Positions 49,084 to 61,161 of a stretch of DNA of 64,000 nucleotides are shown here, piece after piece (the stretch's first letter is position 1; every line of letters starts with the position of its first letter). The position numbers and the translations under genes were made by a program. The stretch is from Cyrtodaria siliqua (Eukaryota > Mollusca > Bivalvia > Adapedonta > Hiatellidae). The stretch spans positions 184,566-248,565 of the forward strand of contig JAWPHD010002620.1 in NCBI GenBank assembly GCA_037043455.1, written 5' to 3'. The notes below the pieces were generated by a model that made no database searches, was not told where the DNA came from, and saw only the letters and a list, made by a program, of their open reading frames with translations.

Positions 49084-49733
49084 AGAAACCACTATATTTC
49101 CTTTCCCACAAGTTAACGGACATGCAGACGCGTTGGCCAACTATAGAAAAAGAGTTATATAGCATAGTTTACAGTTTACAAAAGATCCAACACTATCTGC
49201 TCGGGTCCCATGTAAAAATATTTACGGATCATAAACCACTTAAATGTCTGTTAAATAAACATCCCTTTAGTAATAGAAAACTGGCCATGTGGTCACTTAC
49301 AATACGGGCCTTTGACTGCGATATAAATTACCTTCCGGGTCGAAATAATTATATTTCCGACCTTTTGAGCCGCGTCCCTGACGGGACCACTTGCGATAAT
49401 ACCTCTAATGATCCAGAAGTAGAAATTACGGTTACAGACAGGGCATATAAGGTCAACATTGTTGACACTTCACCTATCGACCCTACAAATTATAAGGTCA
49501 ACATTGTTGACACTTCACATATCGACCCTACAAATTACTTACATGCAACCAAGCCAATTATAGATGACCTCGGCAGGCCAACCTTATTAGATCTAGACAT
49601 GAAAATAGAGCAGTCACGAGACCCAGCCTTAAGTATCATTCTAACACAGTTAAACGAAGGTAAAGCTAATAAAACAAGAGAGGAATTTCATTATTATGGA
49701 TGGTGTTCTTTACTATGTCAGCGACGTAGATAA
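49014..49733 (+). pseudogene. RH: RNase H and linker to integrase
   Basis: In the frame that opens near 49010, LYTDASDK holds the first catalytic Asp. Further on, RWPTIEKELYSIVYSL holds the Glu, IFTDHKPLKCLL the second Asp, and DCDINYLPGRNNYISDLLSR is the usual RNase H end. It removes the RNA strand during cDNA synthesis. A 45-bp direct duplication (49446-49490 and 49491-49535) doubles KVNIVDTS.IDPTNY. The frame ends at 49733 after a shift near 49690. Confidence 0.85.
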
Positions 49734-50865
49734 CGACCCTGTAATTCGGCTTTATGTCCCAGAGCACTTGACCAAAGAGTTATTACAAAGCTATCACTGT
49801 CTTGCCCACTCAGGTGTAGATCACACGTTCCATACTTTAAAGGAAAAGTACTATGTGCCTAATATGTACAAATTAGTTTACGAGTTAGTCAACAGGTGTG
49901 TTGAATGTCAACAACGAAATATGGTGGCCATTAAACCACCTATGGGGGAAACTGAAATAAGCCCGTATCCATTCAGTAAAATAGCAGGAGACATCATGTG
50001 ACCACTACCAGAAACACTGTCAGGTAACAGATATATATATACTGTAATAGATAGCTATAGTGGGTGGTTAGAGTGCTTTCCATTACCTTCGAAAACCAGT
50101 TCCAATATACTACACATACTATTGGATGAAATATTTCCAAGACATTCTCTTCCGATATGCTATATGTCCGATAACGGGGACGAAAATGTAGCAAGGGAGG
50201 TTGTAGATACTTTGACTAAAATGAATGTTAAGTATATTACGACATCGTTCTATTCACCCAATGCAAATGGTCAAGTAGAGGTCTCACACAAAGCTATAGT
50301 TAATTTACTTGCAAAGAAAGTCAAAAATGAACCAAACTCTTGGGATATATTTCTAAATCAGACCTTAGCGGGGTTAAGAATGACTGTAAATGAGTTAACT
50401 CAGAGAACACCTTTCAACCTCCTGTATGGTAGGGATGCAACGTTACCACTTGACGTTATTTTGAAACCCCGTAGGAAGTACGTAGGCGAAGACGCCCATG
50501 AGATATGCCTGCAGCAGCAACATATTGCATTTACTAGAATTTTCAATAGAATGAAACGTGTAAAGCGAAAAAGGAAGTTACAGGCAGATAAGTCTAGTAA
50601 AGATGTCGAGTTTAAGGTAGGGGATGCGGTCTATTTAAAGAACCACGTTAGGACTAGTAAATTAGACTCACGGTGGGTCCCTTTCTATAGAATTATCGAG
50701 AAGAAATCCCCACTGACATATGTCATAAAATGCCAATTGGATAATAAAACTCGTAAATCTCACGCGAGACATTTGCGTTTAGCAAATCTGGAGGAGTGGG
50801 AGATACCTCAGAATGAAAGGGGGCAACCGATAAGGAAGGCGGTACTTGCCGCACCCAGAGAGTAG
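49696..50865 (+). pseudogene. INT: Integrase with one in-frame stop
   Basis: The HHCC zinc domain reads YHCLAHSGVDHTFHTL.. and CVECQQ (to about 49910). The catalytic core has Asp in KIAGDIM (about 49987), SDNGDENVAREVVDTL (about 50170) and Glu in NGQVEVSHKAIVN (about 50280), the D,D-35-E layout. The C-terminus carries a GPY/F-like WVPFYRIIEKKSPLTYVI. A TGA at 49999-50001 splits the core right after the first Asp, where a Gly codon is expected. The frame is otherwise continuous to 50865. Integrase inserts the cDNA into host DNA. Confidence 0.85.
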
Positions 50866-51162
50866 TGACAGTGAGTTAATTAGCAGTAGTTCAGATAGAG
50901 CACCGGTGGAGAGGCTAGCACACCGGTACCGTAAAGAAAGGGACGATTCGGATGAGGAAGATTCGATCCCATTGTTTGAGTTAGCCCGTAGGTTACGAGA
51001 AAGGAACAATAGGCTAAGGGGCGAGAAGCAGCCCAGGAGAAGTAGTAGTAGCAGAAGTAGTAGCAGTAGTAGTAAAGATAGTGGTAATTTTAGTGACAGG
51101 GTAGATAGTAGGTATTGTAGTCAGCGCAACGATAAGAATAGTCGTAATGGTAGGATAGATAG
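50846..51162 (+). pseudogene. Ser/Arg-rich acidic ORF after integrase, 5' half
   Basis: The frame opens right at the end of integrase, with no ATG at its opening. It begins PHPESSDSELISSSSDRAP, then has acidic ERDDSDEEDSIP, a leucine/arginine segment ELARRLRERNNRLRGEK and a serine run RSSSSRSSSSSSKDSG. It is probably the integrase tail read in a shifted frame, or a separate small ORF. It is cut at 51163 by the MITE. The downstream half is 51586-51776. Confidence 0.55.
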
Positions 51163-51164
51163 TA

Positions 51165-51583
51165 CACTTCTCAAAACTGCTAACTACACCGCTCACGTTT
51201 TGGGTTATATATATCGATGGGTTGAATGTTTTTCAATAAAATAAAAAGGAAATACCAATTCAATAATTTTTACATCATTTCATTTTATTTTTTTCATGGG
51301 CAATGCTAGAACTAAACCACAATAAGCAATTACAAACGACCCATGTAAACACTAAAGTCACACTTTTATGAACAAGAAATGAAAAGTGTGACTTTAGTGT
51401 TTACATGGGTCGTTTGTAATTGCTTATTGTGGTTTAGTTCTAGCATTGCCCATGAAAAAAATAAAATGAAATGATGTAAAAATGATTGAATTGGTATTTC
51501 CTTTTTATTTTATTGAAAAACATTCAACCCATCGATATATATAACCCAAAACGTAGCGGTGTAGTTAGCAGTTTTGAGAAGTG
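51165..51583. mobile_element. 419-bp palindromic MITE nested in the retrotransposon
   Basis: Arms of about 203 bp (51165-51367 and 51382-51583) are almost perfect reverse complements with a 14-bp spacer. One base differs near position 51193. The ends are CACTTCTCAAAACTGC..., flanked by TA on both sides (51163-51164 and 51584-51585), as for Tc1/mariner-type elements. It has no coding capacity. It lies inside an ORF of the host element, so it arrived later than the retrotransposon or in an ancestor copy. Confidence 0.85.
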
Positions 51584-51585
51584 TA

Positions 51586-51779
51586 GTAGTAGTAGTTGTG
51601 GTACTAGTAGCAGCAGTATGGACGTCGGCGATGATGAGAGATTGATGCAGCCTGAGGGTATATCCCCTCTAAGGCGACAATGTAGTTCTGAAGGTTTGTG
51701 CCAGAACGAGGAGGATATGGAAGTTAGCGTAGCGGGGCTCTATGGGGGAAAGGGTCACCGAGATAGATTAGCTTAGTGT
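51586..51779 (+). pseudogene. Ser-rich ORF after integrase, 3' half
   Basis: Serine runs (SSSCGTSSSS), then MDVGDDERLMQPEGISP and GLYGGKGHRDRLA to a stop at 51774-51776. It is in the frame of 50846-51162 once the MITE and one TA are discounted (421 bp, 1 mod 3). Function unknown. Confidence 0.5.
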
Positions 51780-52620
51780 AGGACCGTCAAGGTACGGTTC
51801 ACCGAGAAATACCTGTCTAGGTATTTATATCGTGTGTTTGCGATATTGATCTTGAATTAATAGTCATCGTATGGCGTATAGATCCTCATTCCAATACACT
51901 GGCGACTGAGAAGTCGGGATATACGATATCGTATAGTACTGTGTTTAACGGTATTGCCTGTTTGGTAAGGCACTCGACAGAGTCATAGGCGATAGGTTAG
52001 GTTTGACTGGAGAACTAGTGGAAGAGTACCTTAAGTTAGGTTAGGTGCTGTGTTTTACGGGAAGGTAAAACTAATTGAGCTATCGGGGAAGAAGCTATGC
52101 TACGTACTGTATTTAACAGTATTGTTTTGCTAAGTGGTCGAGTTGGGTGGTTGAACACTCGAGTCGACCCATAAACACTCGAACTGAGCTATAGGCGATA
52201 GGCTAGTTAATTTGAGAACTAGCGGAGACGAACATTAAGATAGGTTAGGGACGGTGTTTTACGGCAAGGTAAAACTAAGGGAGGAATCGAGATATACATC
52301 ATGTATTGTATCGTGATTATCGGTACCGTCTGTATTACTTAGGCGCTCGATTGAGTTATAGGGAGATACTAAGTTAGTAGATAACTAGTGGAGTAATGTA
52401 TATATTATGATTATGGTAGATAGTAAAATTAGGTTATGATTATGGTAGATAGTAAATTAGGTGACACGGGGATATATTAGGGGCAGTACAGGTTACGCGA
52501 TGAAAAAGGGATAATTATTGATGTCAAAATCAATTTAAGTAGGGCCTTTCGCATACCTTAATCTAAACCAATATATATCCATTGGTCTGTATCTAACCAA
52601 TCACATTTTTCCTGTGTATT
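51780..52620 (+). repeat. Non-coding part with degenerate ~190-bp repeats
   Basis: Blocks such as TAGGCGATAGG-TAG (about 51986 and 52193), GTGTTTTACGG-AAGGTAAAACTAA (about 52051 and 52252) and CTGTRTTTAACRGTATTG (about 51940 and 52108) recur in the same order. A 30-bp duplication lies near 52414-52460. It looks like an untranslated leader for the downstream ORFs. Confidence 0.6.
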
Positions 52621-52626
52621 TCACAG
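52605..52626 (+). promoter_or_regulatory. Splice acceptor before the RING-like ORF
   Basis: TTTTTCCTGTGTATTTCACAG is a polypyrimidine tract ending in AG at 52625-52626, eleven bases before the ATG at 52637. This fits a spliced subgenomic mRNA. The donor was not identified. Confidence 0.6.
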
Positions 52627-52636
52627 ATAGTTTAAA

Positions 52637-53530
52637 ATGGCCGCTCCAAACAACCCAGCCCAGGGAGAAGAAATGGGACCGACATTTTCTATAAATTTAC
52701 GAGAGTTAGCCGTTGAGAGGGACATTCCCCTAGAAATATACAAAAATGAATATAAGTCGAAATACCTATCTAGGTTAGCCGCACATGATGGGTTAGAAGC
52801 CCTAGCAGTATTGACTTTTTACGAGATAGATTTCCTTTATTTAAGGGGTAAACTTAGCAAAATGACGATGATACTACTCTTTTTGGGGCAACGTTTCTCG
52901 TATGACCGATTGTATAGAACAATGGGCGGACTGAGCATGTATGCTATTGTACAACTTATGTTTTTCTATCAAAGTAATTACTTTTTAGAAATGCTTATAC
53001 TTTTTGCGTGCGACACCAACATGCTTACCAGACTACTTGTAGAGATAGGCAGGATTTCAGGGTTGCACGGTTGTGAAGGATTGCAAGTCGTTCACACGGT
53101 GATAAAACACTATGACACTGAATTGACCGACGACGGACTAATTGAATTGGTCGAAAACTGTGAACAAAAATGTTCAACAGCAGACGGTCAACTGAATGAA
53201 AGGACAGGTGACCTTTTAAGTAAGACATTGACCTTAATGGAAGCTAGACATAGGTATTTAAAATCACTGACGTGTGTGGTATGTAAACAGAAAATAAACA
53301 AGTGTTCTCCGCAGTATAGACTACCATGTTGTTTATCTAGAGCACACCCTGACTGTACACCACGTGGTGCTGATGTATGCCCATTGTGCAAAACGTATTT
53401 TTATAGTAACGGCACACCAAACCGAGAATACGAAACTTTACACGAATTCTTTCACCGAATGAGACTTACAGAATGCAACCAAACCGAAATTGAAGACTTT
53501 GACACAAGATTCAGGGACTTGACGACTTAG
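52637..53530 (+). CDS. RING-like zinc-finger protein encoded by the retrotransposon
   Basis: This is an intact frame of 297 codons with an ATG start (MAAPNNPAQGEEMGP..), in contrast to all neighbours. The first 200 residues are helical-looking and hydrophobic in parts (RGKLSKMTMILLFLGQRF, YAIVQLMFFYQSNYFLEML), with no family I know. Residues 213-251 carry CVVC, then PCC, H237, C240 and CPLC. This gives the pattern C-x2-C..C-C-x4-H-x2-C-x7-C-x2-C, a RING-finger-like zinc module. RING proteins often act as E3 ubiquitin ligases. Whether this one does, or merely binds zinc, is open. It sits between integrase and env with its own splice acceptor. I know of no standard counterpart in errantivirus-like elements. 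Confidence 0.7.
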   Translation: MAAPNNPAQGEEMGPTFSINLRELAVERDIPLEIYKNEYKSKYLSRLAAHDGLEALAVLTFYEIDFLYLRGKLSKMTMILLFLGQRFSYDRLYRTMGGLSMYAIVQLMFFYQSNYFLEMLILFACDTNMLTRLLVEIGRISGLHGCEGLQVVHTVIKHYDTELTDDGLIELVENCEQKCSTADGQLNERTGDLLSKTLTLMEARHRYLKSLTCVVCKQKINKCSPQYRLPCCLSRAHPDCTPRGADVCPLCKTYFYSNGTPNREYETLHEFFHRMRLTECNQTEIEDFDTRFRDLTT

Positions 53531-53553
53531 ACTTTTCTTTTTGCTTATTTCAG
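53531..53553 (+). promoter_or_regulatory. Splice acceptor before env
   Basis: CTTTTCTTTTTGCTTATTTCAG ends at 53553, five bases before the env ATG at 53559. Env of gypsy-type elements is known to be made from a spliced subgenomic mRNA, which this fits. Confidence 0.65.
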
Positions 53554-53558
53554 GGACC

Positions 53559-55684
53559 ATGACATTTTTACTGACGTTTATCCTAGTTTGGGGAGTAACC
53601 ATTGACTGTATGGTAGTAGAAAATGTTTTCTTTAACAAAGTGACTGAATTCAGTATGAGTAATGCTCGCTGGATCTTATCATTTGTTATCTCGATGGAAC
53701 CCTACGACGATTTTTTTAGACAAATTATCAGACGACATAACAAAGGCTGCTGCTCTCGCTGACACGATTATGTCAGTGTACGGCTCCAAAGATTCCTTAG
53801 ATGATACTAAGGGTGTAAATTTTATGGTGTATGGTAACATGTCCACCAACATTAGCGAAGTCCATAAAGGCTTATATGTTGAATTTCACCAGTATTATAG
53901 AGTATTTCAAGGCCTTAGACACGAATTAAATGCAACCCAAGACTTACATAACGGACTAGTGGCCACATTTGCTGAATATAAGAGGTTAAGACATTCAGCT
54001 CAGACAAAAAGACCGAAACGAGCGTTATTTGGTTTCATAGCCCCACTTTTTACGGAAGGAATATGACTTTTATCACAGGCTGATCTAGATAGTGTAAGAC
54101 GTAATATAAAAAGTTAGCAAGCAACCAGAAAGTATTAGAGCATTCACTTTCAGATAGTGTGTCAGTAATGAACACAACATCATTTGCGGTATCAAAAAAC
54201 AGGCAAAAGATTAATGAGGTATTGGAAACTCTGCGGACGTTAAGTGCAGAATTTGTAAATACTAGAGGTTACCTTAACAGACATATAGGAAACATTGATA
54301 AGTTTCTATCTTTGTTCACGAAAATGAGTCTAATCGTAGATGAAATCAAGGCAGTGACTCAAAGTTGCATGTATTATTACCTTCAATTAGAGATCAAATT
54401 GAACATACTCACAATAGGTCGTCTAAGTGCGAATATCATTCAAGCAAGTCAACTTCAAGAGGCTCTCTTAGGGATAAGTGCTCAACTCCCTGCAACTCTC
54501 TCATTGCCCATTGACCCATACGAAAACTTGTTTGATTACTACAAACACTTGAAATGCACAACTTATTTAGACGGCGAACAGATAATTGTAGTCACCGAAA
54601 TTATGTTGGTAGACATACAAGTCTGTTCGAGTTATATTACGCAAACAGTTTGTTCTTCCCTTACAGTGATGTAAAAACCACTGACAAAGGTATTGTAACA
54701 TACTATAAGCTAGAACGTGATTTTCTAGCTATCAATCAGGAAAGAACGCTTTACTTCTTTCTATCAGAAACAGAGGCAGGTTACTGTAAAGATCCATTGA
54801 TAAGGTCATGTAGTTTAAAAAGAGGCATCCAAAATACATACCAATCAACTTCTTGTCTAGTAAATCTATTTATTAAAAATACAGAGCGGTCGTCTAGATA
54901 CTGCGAACTGTATGCATCATCAATGGATTTGCCCAAAGCTATATATGTCGCTAAAACGACATACTTTTTAATGACCAACGAAGAACTGACCTTTCATATA
55001 AACTGCAAAAATAAACCACCAACAACCTTAAAAATTAATAAACCATATGGTTACTTTAATGTAGATCCGGTATGTACCGCCACGTCTGAACGTTTGACAC
55101 TTGTAGGCGCGTACGAAAACCAATCAAATTATACTGTCACTCCAACACTGGTTTTCTTAAAGGAGCTAGATTTCACGGCTATAAACATTAAACTTAACGT
55201 TATGGTAAATTCGTCGGAAAAGGCGATTATAGTACCTAAGAGTTTAAGTGCTCTTGGCGAATTCCAAATATCAGAACGTACAAGTAACTTAGGTGATATT
55301 CAAGAGATTGAAGATATGCCAAATGATGAGAAATACTCAAATTGGGATTATGTAAAACTTGTTTTGGCAATAGTGGGTTTTCTAATATTTCTAATTATTA
55401 TTAAATACTTAGCCAAACATTATAAAAAATGGTTACTCTCTAAAATTAGAAAATGGTCGTATAGGGGGCGTATGAATGTCATTCCACTGCAGAGTCCAGA
55501 CCCATGCGAAGAAGACGTACATTGCGATATTCCAGAGATACCTGGCGAAGCGGCGTCTTTATCCGAGTCTCAGAGTCGAGCGGACAAACACCTGACTCTG
55601 TCAAATGGGAAAAGGGACAAGCCAATGGTTTTGAGACCGCTGTATCGTGGATTTGACGTACAGCAGGGGACTACCGACAACTGA
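53559..55684 (+). pseudogene. env: Errantivirus-type envelope (F-like) protein, broken
   Basis: The ATG at 53559 opens a hydrophobic signal peptide (MTFLLTFILVWGV..). The frame shifts near 53710 at a run of T. The next piece runs to 54066 and holds the furin-type site RPKR (54010-54021), directly followed by a hydrophobic ALFGFIAPLF stretch like a fusion peptide. A TGA at 54064-54066 and a stop near 54116 break it. The ectodomain continues at 54159-54674 (NRQKINEVLETLRTL, coiled-coil-like), then after a shift near 54600 in another frame to 55684. A transmembrane helix (LVLAIVGFLIFLIIIKYL, about 55350) and a basic cytoplasmic tail end it. Signal, furin site, fusion peptide and C-terminal anchor match the baculovirus F / errantivirus env class. 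This copy is inactive. Confidence 0.8.
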
Positions 55685-56492
55685 GGTTCTCCTCGAGCAA
55701 AACAGAGTGGCTCAGAAGCAGTATGTAAATATATGTTCAAGTGTGTTTAATTATATAACCAAGTCCTCTCATTATCTCTCAAAGGTTTGATTGGTGAAGA
55801 GATTACGCGTAAACTTAAGATGCTGAAAAGACCTTGGGTGGCGCTCAACGTGACTTAAGGCAGAAGAAAGTTAAGCTAAGAACACACTTGAGACATTGTG
55901 TAACCTTGTAAATAGACAATGTATTCAGAGTAATGAACTTTTAGTTTCATTTTATGCACACAATCATACACACCACGGGTGTGCTTAATGGAATTAAAGG
56001 CAGTAAGGAGACAACTTCAAGTAATCAAAATTGGATATTACTTGACGAGGCGTATGTGTACCAAATATATACTAGCACACTGGCGAACCAACGTGATGTC
56101 ATACCAACATGATTTCATACCAACGAGATGTCATACCAACATGATGTCACACCAATCAGATGTCATACCTACATGATGTCATACCTACATGATGTCATAC
56201 CAACATGATGTCATACCAACCAGATGTCAGATGTCATACCAACGGGATATTATTAACTAAAAGAGTGATGAACTATACATAACAATTAACACTGAACAAT
56301 TGTGGACTACAACATTAATTATTGCAATCAGTATAGACTCTAAACATATGAACAATTTGGACTAACTGACATTGTGTAAACTTATGTATGTGATAACATG
56401 TTTTGATTTGATTATTCTCTGATATATATACCTTGATGTGTTAGCCTTGTAAGAAATTATAGTGTATAATTCCTATGTGTGTATGTATGGCA
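55685..56492 (+). repeat. 3' untranslated part with 16-bp tandem repeat
   Basis: About 56095-56250 has nine or more units of GATGTCATACCAACAT at 16-bp spacing. Each contains TGATGTCA or a close variant. Otherwise non-coding. No polypurine tract is seen next to the LTR, the preceding bases being GTGTATGTATGGCA. Confidence 0.7.
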
Positions 56493-57264
56493 TGTGTTAT
56501 AGTGAGCTTCGGGGGGTCTTAAAGTAAGATATTATATTGCACCCATGGCTGATCATAACATGTACATGAAAAACTAGGTGACCAACATTCATTCACGGCC
56601 TCTGTCACTTGTCTCAGAAGTAGCTTAATTACGTTGTTTGTGTAGAGGCCTGGGTTTGATCATTTCCTCTGAAAGTTCATGACTGATGCGCATGAAAGTT
56701 AAGGACTGATGCGCATGAAAGTTAATTAACCCAATTAAGTATATATTTAGTAACAGTATGACAATAACCTTTAGTTAAGTAGAGGTCTGTCTGTTGAAAC
56801 AATGGAATGACTGGTGCAACCTTTGGGAGAATTATATAAATACCATGTATCAGCATTTTGGAAAGTAAGTTAAATATTTTGTTTACTCCAAAAAGAGGAG
56901 ATTTGTACGATCGACCCCAAATTTGGCGTCCTAGAACCAGTTTCAGAGGTTAGAGTTCATGGTCGAGGGTACACGTGACAGTTCAAAGGTGGGACATAGC
57001 CACGCTATATAATATACGAGATATATCAGAGATACTTACAGATTGATAGATATTAATTCAGATTCATTTTGACGGCTAAGCTCGCACTTTTGAACGTTAG
57101 GACTGCTTACGAATTGTAACTTGTACATTTAATCAAAGTTGAATATTTACTCTGGTTTTTTAACTGTGTATAGTTTTATTGTGAAATATAATTAGATAGT
57201 AGTTTAATAAAATGCATATTAAAGACTAATCTTGAGTTAGATATTTTCACGTCGCTATATTACA
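56493..57264 (+). repeat. 3' LTR (772 bp)
   Basis: It matches the 5' LTR along its length. It has a duplicated GACTGATGCGCATGAAAGTTAA and a deletion near 57020. Substitutions are few, suggesting a fairly recent insertion. Confidence 0.9.
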
Positions 57265-57268
57265 CTAG
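57265..57268. other. Target site duplication (CTAG), right
   Basis: CTAG directly follows the 3' LTR and matches 45256-45259. Confidence 0.85.
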
Positions 57269-58156
57269 TGATGCGGTATATATATATATTTTAACAAGAC
57301 CCAGCAAAAATGTTGTGTCAGACCAAGTATTATGGTTTGAGAATAAAAGGCGTTAACAGTTGAATTACCCGTTAAGTTACGACTATATGGGGATACATAA
57401 TTACCGTTAGGTGTACTTAATTCATAAAAAAATACATAAAATGTATATTCACACTATTTCATGGTGGTCCCAATAAATATGTTCAAATTGAGAGACCCTG
57501 TATCCTGGTGACTTTAAGTATATATATATGCCTACATATATATAGTGCATATAGTTATGTATATATTGCTTGTTATACTAGTAGAATTCGTATGGCGGTT
57601 CGGAACTATTTGCTAGACTGTGTGTCCCGTCTAAAACGCCCAGCGCTGCTTTAAAACGCCCCTTTAAAAACTCCTTTAGACGCCTAGAGCACCTTTAAAA
57701 TGCCCACCGCGCACACAAGTGCTGTGAAAACAGAACACTGAACATAACTGACAGGCTCCATGAATTTGAGAGAGCAAACCCCAGTCAATTAATCCAGCCG
57801 ACTTACAGCTGTCAAGACAACAATACAGTCTAGGTGTGTCAGAGTAGTGCAACCATTCGTCAATTGATTGACGTGTTGGTGTTCATTTCTGCTACATTTC
57901 CCGCCAAATGCAATTGTTCACTGAGTTTACCTGAGTGCAATCGCAAATAGACATTGAGGTATATTAAAGTTACTGGAGACGTTTTGAAAGAATAGTAATG
58001 TGTATCAATACACGTTAAACCATGATAATGTGTTTTAGTTGCATTTAATTAAAACGAACGGAAAAAAAGGAACAACAACATAACATAATGCATTGTCCTG
58101 CATGTAAAATGTGCGTGTACATATGGCCTTGTGGTGTGCACATGTGGCAACACTGC
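57269..58156. other. Unannotated sequence
   Basis: No gene recognised. Around 57640-57700 three related blocks (TAAAACGCCCAG, TTTAAAACGCCCCTTTAAAA, TTTAAAATGCCCAC) form a short degenerate repeat. Confidence 0.35.
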
Positions 58157-58205
58157 ATGAATTGAATTGAATATTGTTTAACGGCTCATCAACACAGTAA
58201 GGTTA
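58157..58205 (-). mobile_element. SINE 3'-end remnant, minus strand
   Basis: On the minus strand it reads CTGTGTTGATGAGCCGTTAA and ACAATATTCAATTCAATTC, the 3' end of the SINE at 23456. Only about 49 bp are present. It directly adjoins the GT array. Confidence 0.7.
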
Positions 58206-60473
<2,268 letters not shown>

Positions 60474-61119
60474 ACACGTTGTGAATGTGCTTGTCTGTAC
60501 GTGTGTGTTTACACGTTGTACATGTATATACGTACGTGCGTGTACTTCACTTTATGTGTGCGTGCTTGCGTGCGTGCGTGCGTGCGTTCGTGTGTGTTTG
60601 TATGTGTGCCTGTGTGTGTACGTGTGTGCACGTTTGTGTGTGTAAATGTATGAACGTGTTTTTACGTATGTGTGTGCGTGCGTGCTTGCATGAATGCGTG
60701 CGCGCGTGCTTGCTTGCGTGTGCGTGTGTGTGTGTGTACATGTACGTGTGTGTATGTGTGTGCGTGTGCGTGCGTGCGTGTGTGTGTGTACGTGCGTGCG
60801 TGTATGTGTGTGCGTGTGTACGTGTGTCCTTTTGTTTACGTGTGTTTACGTGTACAAGTGTGTTTACGTGTGCAAGTGTGTTCGTGTTCATGTGCGAGCG
60901 CGTGCGCTTACGTGTACGTGCGTGCGTTCGTGCGTTCGTGCGTGCGTGAATTATATTGAATTAAATAAAAATTAACATTGGCCACATTTAAGCGTTCAAC
61001 CACAATCAGCTATGTTGAGACAGTGACAATGAAAGGTGCCGGATCTGTGAATACAGTAGATTGAAGTATATTAAAGGGAGATAATTAGAACTCACTACTA
61101 ATATAGATATATATGTATG

Positions 61120-61161
<42 letters not shown>

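Larger units (their letters stand above)
45260..57264 (+). mobile_element. 12-kb Ty3/gypsy LTR retrotransposon with RING-like ORF and env
   Basis: Matching LTRs (45260-46036 and 56493-57264) start TGTGTTATAG and end TATATTACA. They are flanked by CTAG on both sides (45256-45259 and 57265-57268). Gene order is gag-PR, RT, RNase H, integrase, Ser-rich ORF (split by a MITE), RING-like ORF and env. Integrase lies after RNase H, as in Ty3/gypsy, and the 4-bp duplication and F-type env fit the errantivirus-like group. There is no evident polypurine tract directly before the 3' LTR. Stops and frameshifts in gag-PR, RT/RNase H, integrase and env make this copy non-autonomous. Confidence 0.95.

Noticed and set aside
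45260..57264. An intact, active endogenous retrovirus-like element
   Set aside because: Stops at 47429, 49999 and 54064 and frameshifts near 47450, 49000, 49690, 53710 and 54600 rule out autonomous activity of this copy.
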